From: Vitreoscilla sp. | GTDB lineage: Bacteria > Pseudomonadota > Gammaproteobacteria > Burkholderiales > Burkholderiaceae_C | Reading direction: 5' to 3' | Assembly: GCA_018780145.1 (NCBI GenBank) | Contig: JADMKA010000061.1 | Location: 1-64,000 of the forward strand | DNA length: 64,000 bases | The notes under the pieces: generated by a model | Told to the model about the DNA's origin: nothing | The model's input: only the letters and a program-made list of their open reading frames with translations | The model's database searches: none | In this document: in pieces, positions 25,927 through 39,382 of the stretch | Position numbering within the stretch: the stretch's first letter is position 1 | How the letters are laid out: the number at the start of each line of letters is the position of its first letter | Translations under genes and position numbers: made by a program

Positions 25927-27306
25927 ATGACAGACAAGGACGAGTGGCTCTCGGTCGAATCGCTCGACATCGAGGCCCAGGGCGTGGCCCACAACACCGA
26001 GGGCAAGGTGGTCTTCATCGAAGGCGCCTTGCCAGGCGAGCAGGTGCAGGTCGACGTCGGCCGGCACAAGAACCAGTGGGAGCAGGGCGTGATGCGCGCG
26101 ATGCGGCGCGAAAGCTCGCAGCGCGTTCAGCCCGGCTGCCCTCACTTCGGCCTGCATGCCGGCGCCTGCGGTGGTTGCAAGATGCAGCACCTGCATGCAG
26201 CGGCCCAGGTGGCCATCAAGCAGCGCGTGCTGGAGGACAACCTCGCCCACCTGGGCAAGGTGAAGTCCGAACGCATGCTCAGGCCGATCGAGGGCCCGAC
26301 CTGGGGCTATCGCCTTCGTGCACGGCTGTCGGTGCGGCACGTGGCCAAGAAGGGCACGGTGCTGGTGGGCTTTCACGAGCGCAAGTCGCGCTACGTGGCG
26401 GACATGCAGCGCTGCGAGGTGTTGCCTCGGCACGTGAGCGATCTGCTGATGCCCTTGCGCGCACTCGTCGGGGCCATGGATGCGCGCGATCGCCTGCCGC
26501 AGATCGAGCTCGCCATCGGCGGCGGGGTCACTGCCTTGGTGTTGCGCCACCTTGAACCCTTGTCCGCCCCGGATGCTCAGCGCCTGCGCGACTTTGCTGC
26601 CGACCATGGGGTGCAGTGGTGGCTGCAGCCCAAGGGGCCCGACACGGTGCACCTGCTCGACGAGGGCGGGCCGGAACTGGCGTACACGCTGCCCGAGTTC
26701 GGCATCACCATGCCGTTCAAGCCGACCGATTTCACCCAGGTCAATCACCAGATCAACACCGTGCTGGTGGGGCGGGCCGTGCGCCTGCTGGACCCGCTGG
26801 CATCGGAGCGGGTGATCGACTGGTTCTGCGGCCTTGGCAACTTCACGCTGCCGCTGTCCACAAGGGCGCGCGAGGTTCTCGGTCTCGAAGGCAGTGAGGT
26901 CTTGATCGAGCGCTCCCGCCAGAACGCACGGCTCAACGGCCTGCAGGCGCGCACGCGTTTCGAGGCCCGCAACCTGTTCGAGCTGACGGCCGATGATCTG
27001 GTGGGCTATGGCGTCGCCGAGAAGTGGCTCGTCGATCCGCCGCGCGAAGGGGCCTTCTCGCTGGTCAAGGCATTGGCCGAGCTGGCCGAGGCGCCGCGTG
27101 ACGGTTGGCAGCCGCCGAGCCGCATCGTCTACGTGAGCTGCAACCCCGCCACGCTGGCACGAGACGCCGGCCTGCTGGTCCACGTGGCCGGCTATCGCTG
27201 TGTGTCGGCTGGAGCGGTGAACATGTTCCCGCACACCGCGCACGTCGAGAGCATGGCGGTCTTCGAATTGGGTGCTCAGCCTCTCAGCCGAACAACATCC
27301 CCTTGA
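25927..27306 (+). CDS. rlmD: 23S rRNA (uracil-1939-C5)-methyltransferase RlmD (RumA)
   Basis: 459 residues. N-terminal TRAM domain (about 5-60). Cys71, Cys81, Cys84 and Cys163 are spaced as the 4Fe-4S ligands of E. coli RumA (C81/C87/C90/C162). SAM-dependent domain with [12 protein letters not shown] (about 299), LVDPPREGA, and catalytic Cys in [14 protein letters not shown] (about 407). Starts 25 nt after nlpD. Its last 23 nt overlap the convergent flavoprotein gene. Confidence 0.95.
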   Translation: MTDKDEWLSVESLDIEAQGVAHNTEGKVVFIEGALPGEQVQVDVGRHKNQWEQGVMRAMRRESSQRVQPGCPHFGLHAGACGGCKMQHLHAAAQVAIKQRVLEDNLAHLGKVKSERMLRPIEGPTWGYRLRARLSVRHVAKKGTVLVGFHERKSRYVADMQRCEVLPRHVSDLLMPLRALVGAMDARDRLPQIELAIGGGVTALVLRHLEPLSAPDAQRLRDFAADHGVQWWLQPKGPDTVHLLDEGGPELAYTLPEFGITMPFKPTDFTQVNHQINTVLVGRAVRLLDPLASERVIDWFCGLGNFTLPLSTRAREVLGLEGSEVLIERSRQNARLNGLQARTRFEARNLFELTADDLVGYGVAEKWLVDPPREGAFSLVKALAELAEAPRDGWQPPSRIVYVSCNPATLARDAGLLVHVAGYRCVSAGAVNMFPHTAHVESMAVFELGAQPLSRTTSP

Positions 27307-28528
27307 ACCCGCGCCAGGACAGCAGGCTGCCGGGCATGCGGCGCTCGTTGAGGATGTCCGACAGGCGAGCGAGGACTCGCGGGCTGCGCTTGGCCCGCCA
27401 GATCACCAGGCTGACCAACCCGGGAAAGTGGTTGAAGCTGGTGGCCTTGCGGTACATCCGGAAGCGCGGCTTGAGTGCCTCCAGACGCCGGCGGTAGTCG
27501 CTTTCGACCGCGGCGTCATCGTGCTGCGCGATCAGGCTCTCTGCGGCCGCGATGCCGGTCTCCAGGGCCTTGCCGATGCCCTCGCCGGTGAAGGCGTAGG
27601 TGGCGCCGGCCGCCTCGCCGGTGACCAGCACCCCCGGGGTCGACCAACGCGCGCCGTCCAGGTCGCATCGCAGGGGGGCGCCCTTCAGTTCGCCCAGGCG
27701 TTCACCCTCACGCACGAGGCGGCCGGCCACCGCATCGACGGCGACGAAGTCGTCGAAGAGCTCGCGCAGGTTGCGCACCTTGTGGCGCTTGCCGGAGCCC
27801 GATTCGGCGAACGCCGAGTGGCTGTCCAGCACCCCGACCCCGATGTTGAAGACCCCGTCCGGCGCCGGGAAGACCCAGCCGTAGCCGCCGCGCAGCCGGC
27901 GGTGCCACACAAACCGCAGGTGGGGCGCCTCGCCAGCCAGCGCAGGGTGGCGGATGTAGGTGCGCAGCGCCATCGCGCTGGGCGTGCGCCGCTCGCACAG
28001 GCCGGCAGCGATCATGGCGGCCGGTGTTGCACCCGTGGCCAGCACGAGCCAATTGCAGCGGACTTCACGGGTCTGCCCGCCATGCCCCAACTGAGCGCCG
28101 ATGACCCGGCCGGTGGCGTCGTGCAGCGGCGCGACGAAGCGGGCTGGCGCCACCATGTGCGCACCGGACTCGACAGCCGCCTCGCAGAGGATGGCATCCA
28201 GGTCTCGGCGGGGCAGCACGGCCAGTTCGCCGGGCACGTCGATGGCCCCGCCGCCGGGTGCCACGCAACGGGCCGACAGGGCCGCCCGGGCTGCCAGCAG
28301 CACCCGCTCGTGCACGCCGATCCGGCGCAGCGCGGCGTGGGTGTCCGGCACCAGGCCATCGCCACAGACCTTGTCGCGCGGAAAGGCCTGCGCGTCCACC
28401 AGCCAGACATCCTGCCCCGCCTGCGCCAGCAGGCGAGCGCAGGCGCTGCCGGCCGGTCCGGCGCCGACCACCAGCACCTGACATGTCGCGGGCAGGCTGT
28501 CGAGGGGGTGGTTCCAGTCGGGCGTCAT
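27284..28528 (-). CDS. FAD-dependent oxidoreductase, geranylgeranyl reductase family
   Basis: 414 residues. FAD-binding [21 protein letters not shown] (about 18-38), an acidic end of beta-2 in [25 protein letters not shown] in the middle, and a second FAD contact [26 protein letters not shown] (in parts, about 300-325). The DKxCGDG motif and the GEAAGxxxPxxGEGI-like region are typical of the geranylgeranyl reductase/ChlP-BchP group and related aromatic hydroxylase-type flavoproteins. Convergent with rlmD, overlapping by 23 nt. Substrate unknown; no photosynthesis or isoprenoid genes lie in the window. Confidence 0.82.
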   Translation of the reverse strand: MTPDWNHPLDSLPATCQVLVVGAGPAGSACARLLAQAGQDVWLVDAQAFPRDKVCGDGLVPDTHAALRRIGVHERVLLAARAALSARCVAPGGGAIDVPGELAVLPRRDLDAILCEAAVESGAHMVAPARFVAPLHDATGRVIGAQLGHGGQTREVRCNWLVLATGATPAAMIAAGLCERRTPSAMALRTYIRHPALAGEAPHLRFVWHRRLRGGYGWVFPAPDGVFNIGVGVLDSHSAFAESGSGKRHKVRNLRELFDDFVAVDAVAGRLVREGERLGELKGAPLRCDLDGARWSTPGVLVTGEAAGATYAFTGEGIGKALETGIAAAESLIAQHDDAAVESDYRRRLEALKPRFRMYRKATSFNHFPGLVSLVIWRAKRSPRVLARLSDILNERRMPGSLLSWRGFKGMLFG

Positions 28529-28540
28529 GGGGCCGGTTGA

Positions 28541-28568
28541 AAAGGAAAGGGCTCCGAGGAGCCCTTGG
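28541..28568 (-). terminator. Terminator downstream of the Bax-inhibitor gene and repeats
   Basis: Stem AAGGGCTCC / GGAGCCCTT (28547-28566) with a 2-nt centre, followed on the minus strand by TCCTTTTC. It lies just before the flavoprotein start on the same strand, after repeats B and A. Confidence 0.65.
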
Positions 28569-28581
28569 TCGTGTCGCGGGC

Positions 28582-28628
28582 GACCCGCCCGGCGGGTGGG
28601 GCCGGTACCCCGGCACCGGGTGCGCCAT
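28582..28628 (-). repeat. Structured 47-nt repeat, copy A
   Basis: Minus-strand sequence starting ATGGCGCACCCGGTGCCGG. Internal palindromes: GCAC-CCG-GTGC, CCGG-nGTA-CCGG, and ACCCGCC-G-GGCGGGT. It differs from copy B at only two positions, both outside stems. It lies 40 nt downstream of copy B in the same orientation, separated by a CGGCCGCT/AGCGGCCG hairpin (28646-28665). Confidence 0.8.
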
Positions 28629-28668
28629 GCCACGCGGCCAGCGCACGGCCGCTCCGAAGCGGCCGCGT

Positions 28669-28715
28669 GACCCGCCCGGCGGGTGGGGCCGGTACTCCGG
28701 CACCGGGTGCTCCAT
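28669..28715 (-). repeat. Structured 47-nt repeat, copy B
   Basis: Same element as copy A, starting ATGGAGCACCCGGTGCCGG on the minus strand, immediately after the stop codon of the Bax-inhibitor gene (TGA at 28718-28716). Read as codons it gives MEHPVPEYRPHPPGG, but conservation is at the DNA/RNA level and no Shine-Dalgarno is present. Confidence 0.8.
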
Positions 28716-29411
28716 TCACTCCCGTTCGCCGCCGAAGATGCCCAGGAGGGCCAGCAGGCTCTGGAACACGTTGTAGATGTCCAGGTAGATGGCCAGCGTG
28801 GCCGTGATGTAGTTGGTTTCGCCGCCGTCGATGATGCGCTTCAGGTCATAGACCATGTAGGCCGAGAACAGGCCGATGCACAGCACCGACATGGCCAGAT
28901 AGGCCGCGCTCGATTGCACGAAGACGTTGATGATGCCGGCCACCATGATGACCAGGGCGCCGACGAACAGGAACTTGCCCATGCCCGAGAGGTCGCGCTT
29001 GATCACCGAGGCCAGCGAGGCCATGGCGAGAAACACGACCGAGGTGCCGCCAAAGGCAGTCATGATCAGTGACGGGCCGTTCTTGAAGCCCAGCACGAAG
29101 GACAGCAGGCGGGCCAGCATCAGGCCCATGAAAAAGGTGAAGCCGAGCAGCACGGCGACGCCCGTGGCCGAATCCTTGGTCTTCTCGATCGCGAACATGA
29201 AGGCGAAGGCGCCACCCAGGAAGACGATCAGCCCGATGCCCGGGCTCATGGTGGCGGTGATGCCGGTGGAGACGCCGATCCAGGCACCGAGCACGGTGGG
29301 GATCATCGACAGTGCCAGCAGCCAATAGGTGTTGCGCAGCACGCGGTTGCGTTGCGCGGCCAACGAGCCGGAGCCGGCCAGGCCAGGCAGGGTGTGCAGG
29401 CTTTCGTTCAT
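28716..29411 (-). CDS. Bax inhibitor-1 / YccA family membrane protein
   Basis: 231 residues with seven hydrophobic segments, ending GIFGGERE after YLDIYNVFQSLLALL, the typical BI-1 C terminus. The conserved Asp-containing segment LKRIIDGGETNYITATLAIYLDIYN is present. E. coli YccA interacts with and is degraded by FtsH; YbhL-type proteins may conduct protons or calcium. Start ATG has a strong GGAGG Shine-Dalgarno 7 nt upstream. Upstream on the minus strand are a TAGAAT -10 and a 16-bp palindrome. Divergent from carA. Confidence 0.92.
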   Translation of the reverse strand: MNESLHTLPGLAGSGSLAAQRNRVLRNTYWLLALSMIPTVLGAWIGVSTGITATMSPGIGLIVFLGGAFAFMFAIEKTKDSATGVAVLLGFTFFMGLMLARLLSFVLGFKNGPSLIMTAFGGTSVVFLAMASLASVIKRDLSGMGKFLFVGALVIMVAGIINVFVQSSAAYLAMSVLCIGLFSAYMVYDLKRIIDGGETNYITATLAIYLDIYNVFQSLLALLGIFGGERE

Positions 29412-29437
29412 GGAACCTCCGTTGGTAACAGTTCTCA

Positions 29438-29466
29438 AGCAGGTAGACCTGCTCGTGCGGATTCTA
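29438..29466 (-). promoter_or_regulatory. Putative promoter and palindrome of the Bax-inhibitor gene
   Basis: Minus-strand TAGAAT (29466 to 29461) followed by a perfect palindrome AGCAGGT-AG-ACCTGCT (29438-29453) that would cover the transcription start and lies 27 nt before the ATG. It could be an operator or a 5' hairpin. No clear -35. Confidence 0.45.
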
Positions 29467-29542
29467 GTTCCCGCGGTCGTTGCGCGTGCAGCTCTGGTGA
29501 CGCGGGGCAGGCCCTGGCCTGGGCTGGGGACGCCGGGCAGGC

Positions 29543-29548
29543 TATACT
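29543..29548 (+). promoter_or_regulatory. -10-like TATACT in the carA leader region
   Basis: TATACT, five of six matches, about 150 nt before the carA start, with no good -35. The following leader contains GGGT-TT-ACCC but no obvious leader peptide. The 287 nt between the Bax-inhibitor gene and carA otherwise hold no gene. Confidence 0.4.
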
Positions 29549-29698
29549 CAGCGGGTTTACCCGAAAACAAAGCCACTCAGCGAAACTCCGCTCGCCAAAG
29601 TTTCCTCTCGGGCCCTGTCGCCACCTGCCGATCTCACTCGCGGGCTGCGCAACGTGACAGGGCTGGGGCTGGGTGCGCAAACACCGGAGTTCCCTTTG

Positions 29699-34130
<4,432 letters not shown>

Positions 34131-34149
34131 CACCACGGCCGGCAGGGCC

Positions 34150-34177
34150 TTGCAGCCGGGCCAAACTGCTCTAAACT
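34150..34177 (+). promoter_or_regulatory. Putative greA promoter
   Basis: TTGCAG (34150-34155), 16 nt spacer, TAAACT (34172-34177). Each hexamer matches the sigma70 consensus only partly. Predicted start near 34184, directly before the terminator-like hairpin at 34194. Confidence 0.4.
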
Positions 34178-34193
34178 TCCACCCAGTGTTCCG

Positions 34194-34245
34194 CCGCCGC
34201 AAGGCACCCCACCGATGGGGGCCCGTGCGGCGGTTTTGCTTTTTC
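34194..34245 (+). terminator. Factor-independent terminator between carB and greA
   Basis: Stem CCGCCGC / GCGGCGG (34194-34200 with 34227-34233) enclosing a second stem GGC-A-CCCC / GGGG-GCC, followed by TTTTGCTTTTT. It ends carAB transcripts and, if the promoter at 34150-34177 is real, also sits inside the greA leader. Confidence 0.8.
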
Positions 34246-34258
34246 GATCGAATCTCCC

Positions 34259-34735
34259 ATGAGTACCATTCCCCTGACCACCCGCGGCGCCGAGAAGCTG
34301 AAGGAAGAACTCCATCGCCTCAAGACCGTGGAGCGCCATGCGGTGATCCAGGCCATTGCCGAGGCGCGCGCCCAGGGTGACCTGAGCGAGAACGCCGAGT
34401 ACGACGCCGCCAAGGACAAGCAGGGCTTCATCGAGGGCCGCATCCTGGAGATCGAGGGCAAGCTGGCGGCGGCCCAGGTCATCGACCCGGCCAGGCTGGA
34501 CGCCGGCGGCCGGGTGGTCTTCGGCGCCACCGTCGACCTGGAGGAAGAAGAGTCCGGTGCCCAGGTCACCTACCAAATCGTCGGCGACGACGAGGCTGAC
34601 CTGAAGCTGGGCCTGATCTCGATCAGCTCGCCGATCGCCCGTGCGCTGATCGGCAAGGAGTCGGGCGACGTGGCCGAGGTGCGCGCCCCGGGCGGCGTCA
34701 AGAGCTACGAGATCGTCGCGGTTCGCTACCAGTGA
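34259..34735 (+). CDS. greA: Transcription elongation factor GreA
   Basis: 158 residues, canonical length. GreA enters the RNA polymerase secondary channel and stimulates cleavage of backtracked RNA. N-terminal antiparallel coiled coil (about 1-75) with tip acidic residues Asp41 and Glu44 in [17 protein letters not shown]-terminal FKBP-like domain (about 80-158). The stop overlaps the start of the next gene (GTGA). Confidence 0.97.
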   Translation: MSTIPLTTRGAEKLKEELHRLKTVERHAVIQAIAEARAQGDLSENAEYDAAKDKQGFIEGRILEIEGKLAAAQVIDPARLDAGGRVVFGATVDLEEEESGAQVTYQIVGDDEADLKLGLISISSPIARALIGKESGDVAEVRAPGGVKSYEIVAVRYQ

Positions 34736-35184
34736 ACTCCGCGGCCGAACGCGCGCGCCGGCTGATCCCGGGCCTGTGGGCCGGGGTGCTGCTGTGCGTG
34801 GCATTGATGGCCGCTCCGGCGCCGTTTGCGACCCTGACCCCGCAGGATGCCGGCCGTGTGGTGGCGCGGCTCTTTGCCCAGGAGGCCTACTTGAGCCTGG
34901 GTGCGGCGGCGGTGGTGTTGTTGCTGGAGCGTCGTACGGCGGCCGTCGCCGCCGAGGCCGGTGGCGGTTCGCGGTTCTCGGTGACCATGGTGCTGGCGCT
35001 GGTGGCGCTGTTCTGCACGGTGGCGGGCTACTTCGGCATTCAGCCGATGCTCGCGGCGGCGCGCGGCGGGCAGGGCGCCTGGACATTTGGCCAGCTGCAC
35101 GCTGTCAGCCTGGGCTTTTTCGCCGTCAAGATCGGCGCGGTGGTGTTTCTGGCCTGGCGGGTGGCCGCCCCGGCTCGGATCTGA
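34732..35184 (+). CDS. DUF4149-type small membrane protein
   Basis: 150 residues, GTG start overlapping greA by 4 nt, so translation is coupled. Four hydrophobic segments (about 12-30, 52-66, 82-103, 122-146) and the [24 protein letters not shown] opening resemble the DUF4149/TMEM205-like family found beside greA or yhbY in Burkholderiales. Function unknown. Convergent with yhbY, which ends 5 nt further on. Confidence 0.72.
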   Translation: MNSAAERARRLIPGLWAGVLLCVALMAAPAPFATLTPQDAGRVVARLFAQEAYLSLGAAAVVLLLERRTAAVAAEAGGGSRFSVTMVLALVALFCTVAGYFGIQPMLAAARGGQGAWTFGQLHAVSLGFFAVKIGAVVFLAWRVAAPARI

Positions 35185-35189
35185 GCCGC

Positions 35190-35669
35190 TCAGCGATCGC
35201 TCTGGGCCTTCTTCTTGACGCTGGTGGGGCGCACCCGGGCGCGCTTGACCTGGCCGCCCACAGTCACCCGCTCGTTGCCGAAGACCTGGACCTTTTTCAC
35301 CGTGGCGCGGTGGTTGCCGCTCTTGGAGAAGCTGACAATCTTGACGGTGCGCGGCCCGGGCTTGCGGTCTTCCTTCTCGGCGGCCACTTTTTCCGGGATC
35401 GGCCGCCAGAGCACCAGCAGCTTGCCGATGTGTTGCACCGGCGCGGCGTGCAGGCTGTCGGCCAATTGGGCCAGTGCTGCCTCGCGGGTGGCGCGGTCGT
35501 CCGAGAACATGCGAACCTTGATCAGGCCGTGCGCCTTCAAGGCGTTGTCGGTTTCCTTCACGATGGCGGGGGTCAGTCCCTCCGCACCGATCATCACCAC
35601 CGGGTCGAGGTGATGGGCTTCCCCGCGCCTTTGCTTGCGGTCGGCGGGCGTCAATGAAATGGCTGGCAT
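35190..35669 (-). CDS. yhbY: YhbY-type CRM-domain RNA-binding protein
   Basis: 159 residues. The N-terminal 95 residues match YhbY, a CRM-domain protein that associates with pre-50S ribosomes (E. coli about 97 residues), including [28 protein letters not shown] and [10 protein letters not shown] with a preceding GKL. A C-terminal basic extension of about 60 residues ([25 protein letters not shown] ... RPTSVKKK) is extra. The ATG lies 6 nt after a GATAAT hexamer. Divergent from rlmE across 21 bp. The frame stays open far upstream on this strand but that is the complement of rlmE and ftsH. Confidence 0.88.
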   Translation of the reverse strand: MPAISLTPADRKQRRGEAHHLDPVVMIGAEGLTPAIVKETDNALKAHGLIKVRMFSDDRATREAALAQLADSLHAAPVQHIGKLLVLWRPIPEKVAAEKEDRKPGPRTVKIVSFSKSGNHRATVKKVQVFGNERVTVGGQVKRARVRPTSVKKKAQSDR

Positions 35670-35674
35670 CCTTC

Positions 35675-35681
35675 TATTATC
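35675..35681. promoter_or_regulatory. Shared bidirectional -10 region of yhbY and rlmE
   Basis: CTATTATC contains a plus-strand TATTAT (35675-35680) 10 nt before the rlmE ATG and a minus-strand GATAAT (35681 to 35676) 6 nt before the yhbY ATG. The whole intergenic space is 21 bp. Confidence 0.45.
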
Positions 35682-35690
35682 CCTCCCTGT

Positions 35691-36368
35691 ATGAAGATCA
35701 AGAGCAAGAGCAAGAAGCTCAACAAGGCGTGGTTGCACGACCACATGAACGACCCGTACGTGAAGATGGCGCAGAAGGACGGCTACCGCGCCCGTGCCGC
35801 CTACAAGCTGAAGGAGATCGACGAGACCTTCCACCTGATCCGGCCGGGCCAGGTGGTGGTCGATCTCGGTGCCGTGCCGGGCGCCTGGAGCCAGTACCTG
35901 CGGCGGCGTTTCGCACCCAAGGTGGCGGGCGTGGGCGGTGCGGCCACGGGCGAGCTGGATGGCACCATCATCGCGCTGGATCTGCTGGAGTTCGAGCCCA
36001 TCGACGGGGTCACCTTCATCCAGGGTGATTTTCGCGAGGACGAAGTGATGCACGCCCTGGAAGCCGAGCTGGCCGGCCGCCCCGTCGACGTGGTGGTGTC
36101 GGACATGGCACCCAACCTGTCGGGCATCGCCTCCTCCGACGCGGCGCGCGTCGCGCACCTGGTGGAACTGGCCATCGAGTTCTCGGCCCGCCACCTGAAA
36201 CCCGAGGGGGCGCTGGTCGCCAAGGTCTTCCACGGCAGCGGCTATAGCCAGCTCGTCGAGCTGTTCAAGGCCACATTTCGGGTCGTCAAGCCGATCAAGC
36301 CGAAATCGTCCCGCGACAAATCCTCCGAAACATTTTTGGTGGGAATCGGCTTGAAAGCCCCGAAATAG
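35691..36368 (+). CDS. rlmE: 23S rRNA 2'-O-ribose methyltransferase RlmE (RrmJ/FtsJ)
   Basis: 225 residues (E. coli 209). Methylates U2552 of 23S rRNA. The K-D-K-E catalytic set is complete: Lys39, Asp138 ([11 protein letters not shown]), Lys178 ([10 protein letters not shown]) and Glu213. SAM motif [16 protein letters not shown]. Compared with E. coli there is a 14-residue insertion after RRRF (about 77-90, [14 protein letters not shown]), which accounts exactly for the shift of later catalytic positions. As in E. coli it precedes ftsH. Confidence 0.96.
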   Translation: MKIKSKSKKLNKAWLHDHMNDPYVKMAQKDGYRARAAYKLKEIDETFHLIRPGQVVVDLGAVPGAWSQYLRRRFAPKVAGVGGAATGELDGTIIALDLLEFEPIDGVTFIQGDFREDEVMHALEAELAGRPVDVVVSDMAPNLSGIASSDAARVAHLVELAIEFSARHLKPEGALVAKVFHGSGYSQLVELFKATFRVVKPIKPKSSRDKSSETFLVGIGLKAPK

Positions 36369-36452
36369 GATTGCAGCGGGTTGAATCGGCGGTGAAATTC
36401 CCTGCTGACGGCGGGCTCGTTGCCCCCGTCTCCGAGGCAGGATCAGGGGTAT

Positions 36453-36479
36453 TGAGTCGATTAGAATTGACCCCATATG
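36453..36479 (+). promoter_or_regulatory. Putative heat-shock (sigma32-type) promoter of ftsH
   Basis: CCCCATAT (36472-36479) is a full match to the sigma32 -10 consensus CCCCATNT. A TTGAG block (36453-36457), related to CTTGAA, lies 14 nt upstream. A TAGAAT (36463-36468) in between could serve sigma70. ftsH starts 67 nt downstream. In E. coli ftsH is heat-inducible. Confidence 0.5.
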
Positions 36480-36545
36480 CGGTCTGTCGGCGGCAGGGGA
36501 GCATCCCTGTGCGCCAGACGACATGAATCTGATGAAGGAACCGCG

Positions 36546-38432
36546 GTGAACAATCAGTGGATTTCGAAGGTCGCCGTTTGGCTGGTGATCGCCTTGGTGC
36601 TTTTCACCGTGTTCAAGCAGTTCGACAAGCCACGCGGCAATGAACCGGTGACCTACACCCAGTTCATGGAAGACGCCAAGCAGGGTCGCATCAAGCGTGT
36701 CGAGGTGCAGGGCCGCTCGTTGAAGGTCACGCCGTCGGATGGCCAGCCCTTCACCATCTCCTCGCCCGGCGATCTGTGGATGGTCGGCGACCTTATGAAG
36801 TTCGGCGTGCAGGTCTCCGGCAAGCCCGACGAGGAACCCTCGCTGCTGCAGACGCTGCTGCTGTCCTGGGGCCCGATGCTGCTGTTGATCGGCGTGTGGA
36901 TCTACTTCATGCGCCAGATGCAGGGCGGCGGCAAGGGCGGTGCTTTCAGCTTCGGCAAGAGCAAGGCCCGCATGCTGGACGAGGCCAACAACACCACCAC
37001 CTTCGCCGACGTCGCCGGTTGCGACGAGGCCAAGGAAGAGGTCAAGGAACTGGTCGATTTCCTGAAGGACCCGCAGAAGTTCCAGAAGCTCGGCGGCCGC
37101 ATCCCGCGTGGCGTGCTGCTGGTCGGCCCTCCGGGTACCGGCAAGACCCTGCTCGCCAAGGCCATCGCCGGCGAAGCCAAGGTCCCGTTCTTCTCGATCT
37201 CGGGCTCCGATTTCGTCGAGATGTTTGTCGGCGTCGGCGCGGCGCGCGTGCGCGACATGTTCGAGCAGGCCAAGAAGAGCGCGCCCTGCATCATCTTCGT
37301 CGATGAAATTGACGCCGTCGGCCGCCACCGCGGTGCCGGCCTGGGTGGCGGCAACGACGAGCGCGAGCAGACACTGAACCAGATGCTGGTCGAGATGGAC
37401 GGCTTCGAGACCAACCTCGGCGTCATCGTGATGGCGGCAACCAACCGGCCCGACATCCTCGACCCCGCGCTGCTGCGCCCGGGCCGCTTCGACCGCCAGG
37501 TCTACGTGACGCTGCCCGACGTGCGTGGCCGCGAGCAGATCCTCAACGTGCACATGCGCAAGGTGCCGGTTGGCCAGGACATCCGGGCCGACATCCTGGC
37601 GCGCGGCACGCCGGGCTTTTCCGGTGCCGATCTGGCCAACCTGGTCAACGAGGCCGCCTTGTTCGCCGCCCGCCGCAACGGCCGGGTGGTCGAGATGGTC
37701 GACTTCGAGAAGGCCAAGGACAAGATCATGATGGGCCCGGAGCGCAAATCCATGGTCATGCCCGAGGAGGAGCGCCGCAACACAGCCTACCACGAGGCAG
37801 GCCACGCGCTGGTGGCCAGGCTGATGCCCAAGACCGACCCGGTGCACAAGGTCACCGTCATTCCGCGCGGCCGTGCGCTGGGCGTGACCATGCAGTTGCC
37901 CGAGGGCGACCGCTACAGCATGGACAAGGAGCGCATGCTGTCGACCATCTCGGTGCTGTTCGGCGGGCGCATTGCCGAAGAGGTGTTCATGCACCAGATG
38001 ACCACCGGCGCCAGCAATGACTTCGAGCGCGCCACGGCCATCGCCCGCGACATGGTCACCCGCTATGGCATGACCGACGAGCTCGGCCCGATGGTCTACG
38101 CCGAGAACGAGGGCGAGGTCTTCCTCGGCCGCTCGGTGACCAAGACGACCACCATGTCCGAGGAGACCATGCGCAAGGTCGATTCGGTGATCCGCCGCAT
38201 CATCGACGAGCAGTACACGATCGCCCGCCGGCACATCGAGCAGAACCAGGACAAGATGCACGCGATGGCCACGGCGTTGCTCGAATGGGAGACCATCGAC
38301 GCCGACCAGATCGACGACATCATGGGCGGCAAGCCGCCGCGCCCGCCGAAGGACTGGACACCCTCGGCCAGCAAGCCCGGCGCCGGCACCCCGCCGCCGG
38401 TCAATCCGGACAGCGCGCCCGCCACGGTCTGA
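36546..38432 (+). CDS. ftsH: ATP-dependent zinc metalloprotease FtsH
   Basis: 628 residues. Membrane-bound AAA+ protease that degrades sigma32, LpxC, and damaged membrane proteins. Two transmembrane helices (about 8-24 and 102-121) flank a periplasmic domain. AAA core with Walker A GPPGTGKT (194-201), pore motif [12 protein letters not shown], Walker [10 protein letters not shown] and SRH region. Zinc site HEAGH (416-420). GTG start after GAAGGAACCGCG; the earlier in-frame ATG at 36477 lies over the predicted promoter. Confidence 0.97.
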   Translation: MNNQWISKVAVWLVIALVLFTVFKQFDKPRGNEPVTYTQFMEDAKQGRIKRVEVQGRSLKVTPSDGQPFTISSPGDLWMVGDLMKFGVQVSGKPDEEPSLLQTLLLSWGPMLLLIGVWIYFMRQMQGGGKGGAFSFGKSKARMLDEANNTTTFADVAGCDEAKEEVKELVDFLKDPQKFQKLGGRIPRGVLLVGPPGTGKTLLAKAIAGEAKVPFFSISGSDFVEMFVGVGAARVRDMFEQAKKSAPCIIFVDEIDAVGRHRGAGLGGGNDEREQTLNQMLVEMDGFETNLGVIVMAATNRPDILDPALLRPGRFDRQVYVTLPDVRGREQILNVHMRKVPVGQDIRADILARGTPGFSGADLANLVNEAALFAARRNGRVVEMVDFEKAKDKIMMGPERKSMVMPEEERRNTAYHEAGHALVARLMPKTDPVHKVTVIPRGRALGVTMQLPEGDRYSMDKERMLSTISVLFGGRIAEEVFMHQMTTGASNDFERATAIARDMVTRYGMTDELGPMVYAENEGEVFLGRSVTKTTTMSEETMRKVDSVIRRIIDEQYTIARRHIEQNQDKMHAMATALLEWETIDADQIDDIMGGKPPRPPKDWTPSASKPGAGTPPPVNPDSAPATV

Positions 38433-38461
38433 TCCGCGGTCGGCCGCAAGGCTCAACACGT

Positions 38462-38483
38462 CAACGGGGCTTCGGCCCCGTTG
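38462..38483 (+). terminator. UUCG hairpin between ftsH and folP
   Basis: CAACGGGGC-TTCG-GCCCCGTTG, a 9-bp stem with the very stable UUCG tetraloop. It is followed by TGCTTGCC, a poor T-tract, so termination may be weak. It lies 30 nt after ftsH and 27 nt before folP. Confidence 0.5.
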
Positions 38484-38509
38484 TGCTTGCCGCCACTTGA
38501 GTCGCCCCC

Positions 38510-39382
38510 ATGCCCATGCTCTGGCAGACCTCACGCCACCTCATCGATCTCGGCACCCCCCGGGTGATGGGCATCGTGAACGTGACGCCCGATTCGTTCT
38601 CGGACGGTGGCCACCACGCCACCACCTCGGCCGCCTGCGCCCATGCCGAGCGCCTGCTGGAAGAGGGGGCCGACATCCTGGACATCGGTGGCGAATCCAC
38701 CCGGCCCGGCTCGCAGCCACCGACACTCGCGGAGGAGATCGAGCGGGTGGTGCCGGTGGTCCGTCATGCCGTCACGCTGGGCGTGCCGGTGTCGGTGGAT
38801 ACCAGCCGCCCCGAGGTGATCGATGCGGTGTTGGCCGAAGGGGCCGACATCGTCAACGACATCCGCGCCCTGCTTCTCCCTGGTGCGCTGGACGCCGTGG
38901 CCCGGCACCCGCGCGCCGGGCTGTGCCTGATGCACATGCAGGGTGAACCGGCCACGATGCAGCAGGCGCCGCGCTACGCCGATGTGACCGCCGAGGTGGC
39001 CTCCTTCCTGGCATCCCGGCTGCAGGCCGCGCTGTCGGCGGGTGTGGGGCCCGAACGCATCGTGCTGGACCCGGGCTACGGCTTCGGCAAGACGCACGAG
39101 CACAATCTCACCTTGTTCAGGCAGCAGGGGGCCCTGCTGTCTCTCGGGCGGCCTTTGCTGGTGGGCTGGTCGCGCAAGGGCACGCTGGGCCAGGTCACCG
39201 GTCGGCCGCTGGGCGAACGGCTCACCGCCAGTGTGGCGGCGGCGCTGGCGGCGGTGGCGCACGGCGCGCGCATCGTCCGGGTTCACGACGTGGCCGCGAC
39301 GGTGGACGCGCTGAAGGTATGGTGCGCCGCCGGGTTGGGTGCGCCGCAACAAGAACAGAATCAAGGAGCGAGGATCCCATGA
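38510..39382 (+). CDS. folP: Dihydropteroate synthase
   Basis: 290 residues. Condenses p-aminobenzoate with 6-hydroxymethyl-dihydropterin pyrophosphate in folate synthesis; sulfonamide target. Signature 1 [16 protein letters not shown] (about 21-36), signature 2 [16 protein letters not shown] (about 56-71), and the pterin-site GWSRKG and RVHDVAAT near the end. ATG at 38510 or 38516 are both possible. Overlaps glmM by 4 nt, as in E. coli where folP and glmM are adjacent. Confidence 0.96.
   Translation: MPMLWQTSRHLIDLGTPRVMGIVNVTPDSFSDGGHHATTSAACAHAERLLEEGADILDIGGESTRPGSQPPTLAEEIERVVPVVRHAVTLGVPVSVDTSRPEVIDAVLAEGADIVNDIRALLLPGALDAVARHPRAGLCLMHMQGEPATMQQAPRYADVTAEVASFLASRLQAALSAGVGPERIVLDPGYGFGKTHEHNLTLFRQQGALLSLGRPLLVGWSRKGTLGQVTGRPLGERLTASVAAALAAVAHGARIVRVHDVAATVDALKVWCAAGLGAPQQEQNQGARIP

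Noticed and set aside
28582-28715. Tandem repeats as a CRISPR array
   Set aside because: Only two copies, no regular spacer, internally palindromic along the whole unit, and a third copy lies 34 kb away; no cas genes.
28582-28715. Repeat as a coding mini-gene for MxHPVPxYRPHPPxG
   Set aside because: No Shine-Dalgarno, and the variable bases are in second codon positions that change the amino acid while the palindromes are conserved.
35670-38534. Upstream extension of the yhbY frame to over 1100 codons
   Set aside because: Complement of rlmE and ftsH; family homology begins at the ATG at 35669.
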